From positions 62,001-126,000 of the forward strand of contig JAHFJN010000001.1 in the NCBI GenBank assembly GCA_023245865.1: a stretch of 64,000 nucleotides of DNA. The letters run 5' to 3'. Source of the DNA: Candidatus Peribacteria bacterium (GTDB lineage Bacteria > Patescibacteriota > Gracilibacteria > Peribacterales > Peribacteraceae). The first letter of the stretch is position 1. Every line of letters starts with the position of its first letter. The position numbers and the translations under genes were made by a program. The notes below the pieces were generated by a model. That model searched no databases. It saw nothing but the letters and a program-made list of their open reading frames with translations, and was not told the origin of the DNA. Below are positions 59,193 to 64,000 of this stretch, in pieces.

Positions 59193-59202
59193 ACAGAAAA
59201 TA

Positions 59203-60384
59203 TTATTTCAAAATCTTCGTCACGACTCCGGCACCGACCGTGCGTCCCCCTTCGCGAATGGCAAAACGCGTGCCGTCTTCCAGAGCGACCGGCGCACCGA
59301 GCTCGACTGTGAACTTCACGTTGTCGCCCGGCATAACCATTTCCACATTCGCAGCCAAGGTCACGGCACCCGTGACGTCCGTGGTGCGGATGTAGAACTG
59401 GGGCTTGTACCCTTTGAAGAAGGGAGTGTGGCGGCCGCCCTCTTCCTTCGTGAGAATATACACCTCAGAATCAAACTGCGTGTGCGGCTTGATGGAACCG
59501 GTCTTCGCAAGCACTTGTCCGCGTTCGATATCCTCACGCTCAATGCCGCGCAGGAGCAGTCCGACGTTGTCTCCGGCCTGTCCTTCGTCGAGGAGTTTGT
59601 GGAACATTTCCACGCCCGTGACGACGGTCTTGCGCGTCTCGCGGATTCCGACGATCTCCACTTCATCGTTCACGTGGACGATACCCTGTTCGATGCGTCC
59701 CGTCGCGACCGTGCCGCGTCCTTTGATGGAGAACACATCTTCCACGGACATCAGGAACGGTTTATCGAGAACGCGCTTGGGATCCGGAATGTAGGTATCA
59801 AGAGTGTTCAGGAGCTCCTTCAATTTTCCAATCGCTTCCGCGTCACCCTCAACTGCCTTGAGCGCGCTGCCGCGAATGATAGGAGTCTTGTCGCCTGGGA
59901 ATTCATATTTCGTGAGAAGTTCACGGATCTCTGTTTCGACGAGGTCGATGAGCTCCGGATCCTTCACCATGTCGCACTTGTTCAGGAATACGACGATATA
60001 CGGAACGCCGACCTGGCGGGCGAGCAGAATGTGCTCACGAGTCTGCGGCATTGGGCCGTCAGCTGCGGAAACCACGAGGATCGCACCGTCCATCTGGGCG
60101 GCGCCCGTGATCATGTTTTTAACGTAGTCGGCGTGACCCGGACAGTCGACGTGCGCGTAGTGGCGCTTCTCTGTTTCATACTCGACGTGCGCGGTGTTGA
60201 TGGTGATGCCGCGCTCCTTTTCCTCGGGGGCGTTATCGATATCTGCGTATCCCTTTTTCTCGCCTTCCGGTGAGAAATTCATGGAGAGCGCAGCGGTCAG
60301 CGTGGTCTTGCCATGGTCGACGTGACCGATGGTACCGACGTTGACGTGGGTCTTGTTGCGAATAAATTTCTTTGCTTCGGCCAT
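59203..60384 (-). CDS. tuf: Elongation factor Tu
   Basis: This is a 393-residue EF-Tu, standard length. GTPase motifs are [10 protein letters not shown], the switch I region [22 protein letters not shown] and NKCDMV. Domains 2 and 3 are complete ([38 protein letters not shown]). It delivers aminoacyl-tRNA to the ribosome. Promoter TTGACC-17-TACACT lies 33 nt upstream. No Shine-Dalgarno is visible before the ATG although this should be among the most highly translated genes. Confidence 0.98.
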   Translation of the reverse strand: MAEAKKFIRNKTHVNVGTIGHVDHGKTTLTAALSMNFSPEGEKKGYADIDNAPEEKERGITINTAHVEYETEKRHYAHVDCPGHADYVKNMITGAAQMDGAILVVSAADGPMPQTREHILLARQVGVPYIVVFLNKCDMVKDPELIDLVETEIRELLTKYEFPGDKTPIIRGSALKAVEGDAEAIGKLKELLNTLDTYIPDPKRVLDKPFLMSVEDVFSIKGRGTVATGRIEQGIVHVNDEVEIVGIRETRKTVVTGVEMFHKLLDEGQAGDNVGLLLRGIEREDIERGQVLAKTGSIKPHTQFDSEVYILTKEEGGRHTPFFKGYKPQFYIRTTDVTGAVTLAANVEMVMPGDNVKFTVELGAPVALEDGTRFAIREGGRTVGAGVVTKILK

Positions 60385-60416
60385 ACGAAAGTGGGGAAAA
60401 TAAGGAAAGCTGCGGT

Positions 60417-60445
60417 AGTGTAGAGAATCGTGAAAGTGCGGTCAA
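60417..60445 (-). promoter_or_regulatory. tuf promoter
   Basis: On the minus strand, TTGACC (60440-60445), 17 nt, TACACT (60417-60422): close to the sigma-70-type consensus. Confidence 0.7.
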
Positions 60446-60479
60446 CAGGACTTTTTCCTCACGCTATACTCTCCGTCGT

Positions 60480-61490
60480 ATGACAGAGCACCATCGTATC
60501 CGTATGTTTTCTCAGGAAATCTGGGCATGGTACGCGCGGCACAAGCGCACGCTTCCATGGCGCGATATGAAGCTGACAAATGATACTGAACGAGCATACA
60601 GGATCCTCATTTCTGAGGTGATGCTGCAGCAGACGCAGGTAGCCCGAGTAAAAATTGTATTCAAGAATTTTCTCGATCGATTCCCACACATTTCCGACCT
60701 CGCCAAGGCATCAAACAAAGATGTGATCATGGCATGGCGGGGGATGGGGTATAACAGCCGCGCGCTGCGACTCCGGGATGCTGCACATGCGATTGTTACT
60801 CGTTCATTCGTTTCTCGTTCATCGCTCGAGAAACCAGATAACGAGCAACGAGCAACGAAGATAATTTTCCCAATGTCCATGGAAGAACTTACGTCGATCC
60901 CCGGCATCGGCCCCTACACCGCCGCCGCGATTCGTAACTTTGCTTTCAATATGCCGACCCCCTGCATCGACACGAACATTCGTCGTATCCTGCACCGTAC
61001 GTTTTTCGGGCCCGAGAATGCGGATGGCACATGGAACAAGAGTGATAAAGAATTATTGAGAGTGGCGGAGAAAGTGTTGAGCACAGAAGATACGGCGAAC
61101 TGGCACGCAGCCCTCATGGACTTCGGCTCGCTTGTACAAACCAAAAATAATCCGAAGTGGGACATCTGTCCGCTGACGGCTAGGGGAATCATGAAAACGA
61201 CTCCCTTGACATTCCTGCGTAGGGGCAAGGCATGCCTTGCCCCTACAACAAAAAAGGAACCCGGCCGCATGGTTGGACAGCGTTACATCCCCAACCGTAT
61301 TTTCCGCGGAAAAATCGTCGAGGCTCTTCGTGATGCGGACCGTGCATGGACCCTCGAACATATCGGCAAGCACATTTGCATTGATTGGGAGGCGAGACAT
61401 CGCGCATGGCTGAGAAAGCTCCTCGCAAAGCTGGCGGTCGATCAGCTCGTTGTATGGCGCAAATCCGGATACGTCCTGAGCGACATGTGA
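60480..61490 (+). CDS. mutY: A/G-specific adenine glycosylase lacking the Fe-S cluster
   Basis: This is a 336-residue MutY. The catalytic Glu is in SEVMLQQTQVARV, the HhH motif is IPGIGPYTAAAIRNFAF, and the catalytic Asp is in CIDTNIRRI. The Fe-S loop, normally C-x6-C-x2-C-x5-C, reads QTKNNPKWDICPLTARG, so three of four Cys are gone. It removes A opposite 8-oxoG. Two repeat insertions are in frame: a heptamer hairpin array (60795-60860) and a 28-nt palindrome (61219-61246). TATACT lies 9 nt before the ATG. Confidence 0.93.
   Translation: MTEHHRIRMFSQEIWAWYARHKRTLPWRDMKLTNDTERAYRILISEVMLQQTQVARVKIVFKNFLDRFPHISDLAKASNKDVIMAWRGMGYNSRALRLRDAAHAIVTRSFVSRSSLEKPDNEQRATKIIFPMSMEELTSIPGIGPYTAAAIRNFAFNMPTPCIDTNIRRILHRTFFGPENADGTWNKSDKELLRVAEKVLSTEDTANWHAALMDFGSLVQTKNNPKWDICPLTARGIMKTTPLTFLRRGKACLAPTTKKEPGRMVGQRYIPNRIFRGKIVEALRDADRAWTLEHIGKHICIDWEARHRAWLRKLLAKLAVDQLVVWRKSGYVLSDM
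60795..60860 (+). repeat. Inverted heptanucleotide array inside mutY
   Basis: Units GTTACTC, GTTCATTC, GTTTCTC, GTTCATC are followed after 16 nt by AACGAGC, AACGAGC, AACGAAG. The two halves are complementary and can fold back. A closely related array lies in the candidate ncRNA at 53067-53123. The insertion encodes a Ser/Arg/Glu-rich loop. Confidence 0.75.
61219..61246 (+). repeat. Perfect 28-nt palindrome inside mutY
   Basis: The half-site is GTAGGGGCAAGGCA followed by its exact complement. It encodes RRGKACLAPT in the linker after the Fe-S-loop region. Similar GTAGGGGC-type palindromes are known as dispersed repeats in many bacteria. Confidence 0.8.
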
Positions 61491-63518
61491 TCACTGTGGA
61501 CAGGCATTGTACTCTCGCACGATATTGCGAATGGCATTAAACAGGAGTGTTTTATTCGTGGTTGTGTCCCATACGGGGAAGCCATAACCGTTCTCGTTTG
61601 GAAGCACTGCCGTGCTTGTGATGAAGGTGTGATTTTGCGGGTTGAATCGAACAAGGTTGTTCCCCGCGGAGAAGATGTACACTTTCTGAAGGAACGGATC
61701 ATAGACCGCACTGGGGTGTGAAAGTGCCGTTGGCAAAGAGGCCACGCGCATCAGTGTACTCAGAGAGGGATCGAATTCGTAGACGGCAGTGGACCAGCCC
61801 CCCGTCCCCGTCGAATTTCCCTCGTATCCTCCGATAACGAGAATTTTATTTCTTCCTGCGTCCCAGATAGCTGCAGAGGCACTGAGGGGCAGTGGCAAGA
61901 AAGCATTGGACAGAGATGTTGTGCCGGAAGCGACATCAAATGTGAGGATCGTGTTCAGGAAGCTGCCGTTGCTGTATCCCCCGAAAAAGTAGATCTTCCG
62001 ATCAACGGGACTCCAGACCGCCCTTGCTCCTGCCAAGTAGCCGCCGTATCGGGTTTCGCTTGCAACCGTGGCCAATTGCATCGTGTTCGCCCCTATATCA
62101 TACCGATAGATGGCACCGCCACGGCCCAGCAGATACAGCGCATTGGTACCGGTGGCTGCGACCCCTGCATCCGCTTCCACCCATCCCGAAACGTTCGAAT
62201 CATAGATGCGCGCAGAGACGGATCCATTTTCATAGACGTACATTTGTCTTGTTTTATTGAACATGTAGGTCACACCGGTTTCCGGATTATGAATCGTGAC
62301 AAGAACTCCGTAATTATTGGCAGGGAACGTCGCAGGTTTCGTTTCGAGACTGTCGCATGCGGTTGGGGTTCCATTGATGGAGGAAGAAGAGGATGAAGAA
62401 CTGCATCGCCACGGTTGCATCTGACAGATGTCCTCAGAGCGGGTTGATGATGAAGAACTGCTACTGAGAGAGGAACGAGAAGATGATGATGACAGGCAGA
62501 GAACCGTCAGTGTAACAATACTGCTCTGGTTATTGGAGAGATCCGGATCGCTCGCCCCGCCGGTGGGTGACACAGTTGCCTGCACACTGACTGTCGAGCC
62601 GCACTGCATATTTCCCGTATTAAAATTCGCCCACTCCGTGACCCCTTGTCCGGACCCTCGCGGTTGCAAATCATGAAGATAAAATATTCCATTTTGAATC
62701 ACGCCTCCGGGCGTTGAGTCGGCCGCACGTAGGCTCCATGTTGCAGGGAGTGGGATCGAGAGGACAGAGGTGCTGGTGGATGGTCCGTTATTTCCCACCG
62801 TGATGCCGAAAAGAACATTGCTATTTGCGTACACAGTCGTCGGACTCGGAACCTGGAGTGCAGCGAACTCAGAAATTTGCAGATCTGCCGTCGGACTTTG
62901 ACTGCTCGTTGAAGCTCGACTGCTGGAGGAAGCACAGACCATCGGCCCGCAGGAGAGAACACATCCATTGGAATTACGTGTGATATTCGGAAAACTGCAC
63001 CCCGCTTGTGCATCACAATGTGTAGCGCAGGTAGATGAACTCTGTGCAGAGGAAACCGAAGAAGCACTTGATGAAGAGCTCTGTGGCACACGCCCAATCC
63101 CTGCCCCACAACGGAAGATCAACGTCTGTGTCGGGTGGATATCATAGATTTTGCCTCTCTGAAAAACCGTTAGCGTTGCGGGCGAGGCATCGGGAGTAAG
63201 GAATCGCTGTGCGGTTGAGAGATAGTATTGTCCCTTCACACTCGGCTCGTGTCCTGTGTATTCGTAGATCATGAGCGCTACATTCGGATCCTGCGCATAC
63301 GAACTATCCATCAAAGGAAAATTGCCGTTGCCGACGCACGTCACGAGGTTGTCCTGATTTGCCACCAAGGTGATGCCACTTTCAGAGTTTTCAGGATGGA
63401 ATAATCCAAACATGATAACCTGCGCCGGCACGTTCAATGTCCGGAACAAAAGGATTGCAAGACCGATCGCGACCGCAAGCATGACAGCGACAAGGCCTCT
63501 GTGGGACGGACCGGACAT
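61491..63518 (-). CDS. Secreted Ser-rich protein with DUF11-like and Kelch-type domains
   Basis: This is a 675-residue protein. One N-terminal membrane segment (LVAVMLAVAIGLAILLF) is followed by a ~110-residue domain, a poly-Ser linker, a Cys-rich segment (CATHCDAQAGCSF ... CVLSCGPMVC), a DUF11-like beta domain (ITVGNNGPSTSTSVLSIPLP), poly-Ser linkers, then about five Kelch-like repeats (GARAVWSPVDRKIYFFGGYS; KILVIGGYEGNSTG). Poly-Ser linkers of this sort recur in Peribacteria-type genomes. It is likely displayed on the cell surface. An in-frame start 15 codons upstream is possible but would prepend a charged stretch. Confidence 0.85.
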   Translation of the reverse strand: MSGPSHRGLVAVMLAVAIGLAILLFRTLNVPAQVIMFGLFHPENSESGITLVANQDNLVTCVGNGNFPLMDSSYAQDPNVALMIYEYTGHEPSVKGQYYLSTAQRFLTPDASPATLTVFQRGKIYDIHPTQTLIFRCGAGIGRVPQSSSSSASSVSSAQSSSTCATHCDAQAGCSFPNITRNSNGCVLSCGPMVCASSSSRASTSSQSPTADLQISEFAALQVPSPTTVYANSNVLFGITVGNNGPSTSTSVLSIPLPATWSLRAADSTPGGVIQNGIFYLHDLQPRGSGQGVTEWANFNTGNMQCGSTVSVQATVSPTGGASDPDLSNNQSSIVTLTVLCLSSSSSRSSLSSSSSSSTRSEDICQMQPWRCSSSSSSSSINGTPTACDSLETKPATFPANNYGVLVTIHNPETGVTYMFNKTRQMYVYENGSVSARIYDSNVSGWVEADAGVAATGTNALYLLGRGGAIYRYDIGANTMQLATVASETRYGGYLAGARAVWSPVDRKIYFFGGYSNGSFLNTILTFDVASGTTSLSNAFLPLPLSASAAIWDAGRNKILVIGGYEGNSTGTGGWSTAVYEFDPSLSTLMRVASLPTALSHPSAVYDPFLQKVYIFSAGNNLVRFNPQNHTFITSTAVLPNENGYGFPVWDTTTNKTLLFNAIRNIVREYNACPQ

Positions 63519-63572
63519 AGCGTACCTAACTGTAGCGCGGACACCCTTGATTGCAAGTGTCATGGTGAGCCA

Positions 63573-63590
63573 TGCCTACCGGCAGGCAGG
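63573..63590 (+). repeat. Imperfect GCC/GGC palindrome
   Basis: GCCTACCGGCAGGCAGGC type, related to the perfect palindrome at 41634-41653. It lies in the 85-nt gap between the RNase Y stop and the Ser-rich Kelch gene start. Confidence 0.55.
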
Positions 63591-63603
63591 CACAGTCGAA
63601 CCA

Positions 63604-64000
63604 TTACTTTGCAATCTCTTCTATACGGCGTTCGCGAATGACGTTCACTTTGATCACGCCGGGGTAGGTGAGCTCATTCTCGATCTTCTTCGCGATGTCC
63701 TTGGCTAGTTTCTGTTGCTGCAGATCATCGATGCGAAGCGTGTCGACGTACACGCGAATCTCACGACCGGCCGAAATGGCGAACGCTCTTTGGACGCCTT
63801 CGAATTTCTTCGCAACTTCCTCGAGCTCGCGCAATCTCTTGAAGTACTCCTCTATCGACTCGCGCCGTGCCCCCGGACGCGCTCCGGAAATCGCATCGGC
63901 CGCGGCGACGACGAACGCCTCGGGCGTTTCCATCGGAATGTCCTCATGGTGCGCGGCCACGCAGTGAATGACCTCGGGGCGGATCTTGTAGCGTTTGCAG
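63604..64000 (-). CDS. rny: Ribonuclease Y, C-terminal part (cut by window edge)
   Basis: The frame runs off the right edge; 132 residues are visible. HHEDIPMETPEAFVVAAADA, then SGARPGARRESIEEYFKRL, VQRAFAISAGREIRVYVDT and a C-terminal YPGVIKVNVIRERRI are diagnostic of the HD-domain end of RNase Y, an endonuclease that starts mRNA decay at the membrane. The catalytic HD lies outside the window. Confidence 0.95.
   Translation of the reverse strand, partial: CKRYKIRPEVIHCVAAHHEDIPMETPEAFVVAAADAISGARPGARRESIEEYFKRLRELEEVAKKFEGVQRAFAISAGREIRVYVDTLRIDDLQQQKLAKDIAKKIENELTYPGVIKVNVIRERRIEEIAK

Noticed and set aside
59047-60273. 408-codon plus-strand frame antisense to tuf and rpsJ
   Set aside because: EF-Tu and S10 are certain on the minus strand; long antisense frames are expected from codon bias.

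Overview
The window looks like a chromosomal segment of a Candidate Phyla Radiation (Patescibacteria) bacterium, most likely a Peribacteria/Peregrinibacteria-type genome. This is inferred from gene content, not from a 16S gene. The signs are: very tight packing, with many 4-nt ATGA overlaps and convergent genes that touch or overlap; small surface-oriented proteins with serine-rich linkers; S-layer homology (SLH) modules; TrbC/VirB2-like membrane proteins; the bL32-NusB-RNase III operon; and many genes whose -10 box lies only 6-10 nt before the start codon with no Shine-Dalgarno sequence. TGA, TAA and TAG are all used as stops, so the code is the ordinary one.

Layout. 1-5.4 kb: a partial unknown gene, then a polyamine-type ABC transporter encoded on both strands, and a polysaccharide deacetylase. 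5.4-14.5 kb: a minus-strand run with a TPR membrane protein, an HTTM/DCC protein and its partner, a Trm11-like methyltransferase, a membrane protein, and alanyl-tRNA synthetase joined in frame to a second membrane protein. 14.6-20.1 kb: a RsbW-type kinase, a sensor histidine kinase, a large AAA+ ATPase, an EF-Tu domain 2-like protein and a DoxX protein. 20.2-24.9 kb: tmRNA, GIY-YIG, ZIP transporter, a Gly/Met-rich secreted protein, copy A of a structured repeat, and SLH and YvlD proteins. 24.9-38.5 kb: IleRS with an embedded histidine-phosphatase domain, two unknown genes, a Rel/Spo homologue joined to a DMT transporter, NUDIX, UvrA, an SLH/PPC protein and a 31-residue basic protein. 38.5-48.1 kb: a second TPR membrane protein, MsrA, methyltransferase, tRNAs, hydrolase, Fic, a lycopene-cyclase-like protein, an attenuator-like leader, an ABC ATPase, RsmG and PyrE. 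48.1-64 kb: a surface protein with a planctomycete-like N-terminal motif, PheS, copy B of the repeat, UDG, tRNAs, Gmk, a candidate ncRNA, phosphomannomutase, VirB2-like proteins, BI-1, bL32/NusB/RNase III, S10 and EF-Tu, MutY, a Ser-rich Kelch protein and partial RNase Y.

Functionally the segment mixes translation and its quality control (AlaRS, IleRS, PheS, EF-Tu, S10, bL32, RsmG, tmRNA, tRNAs), DNA repair (UvrA, MutY, UDG), stringent/stress signalling and a large share of envelope and surface proteins.

The strongest unusual signals are: (1) a ~175-nt dispersed element, present twice in opposite orientations, whose helices differ in sequence between copies but stay paired; (2) heptanucleotide tandem repeats inserted in frame into five housekeeping genes; (3) an IleRS carrying a histidine-phosphatase domain; (4) two essential enzymes (AlaRS and Rel/Spo) that run in frame into a downstream membrane protein, each one base away from an ordinary stop/start overlap; (5) loss of three of four Fe-S ligands in both MutY and family-4 UDG; (6) widespread leaderless-type promoters.
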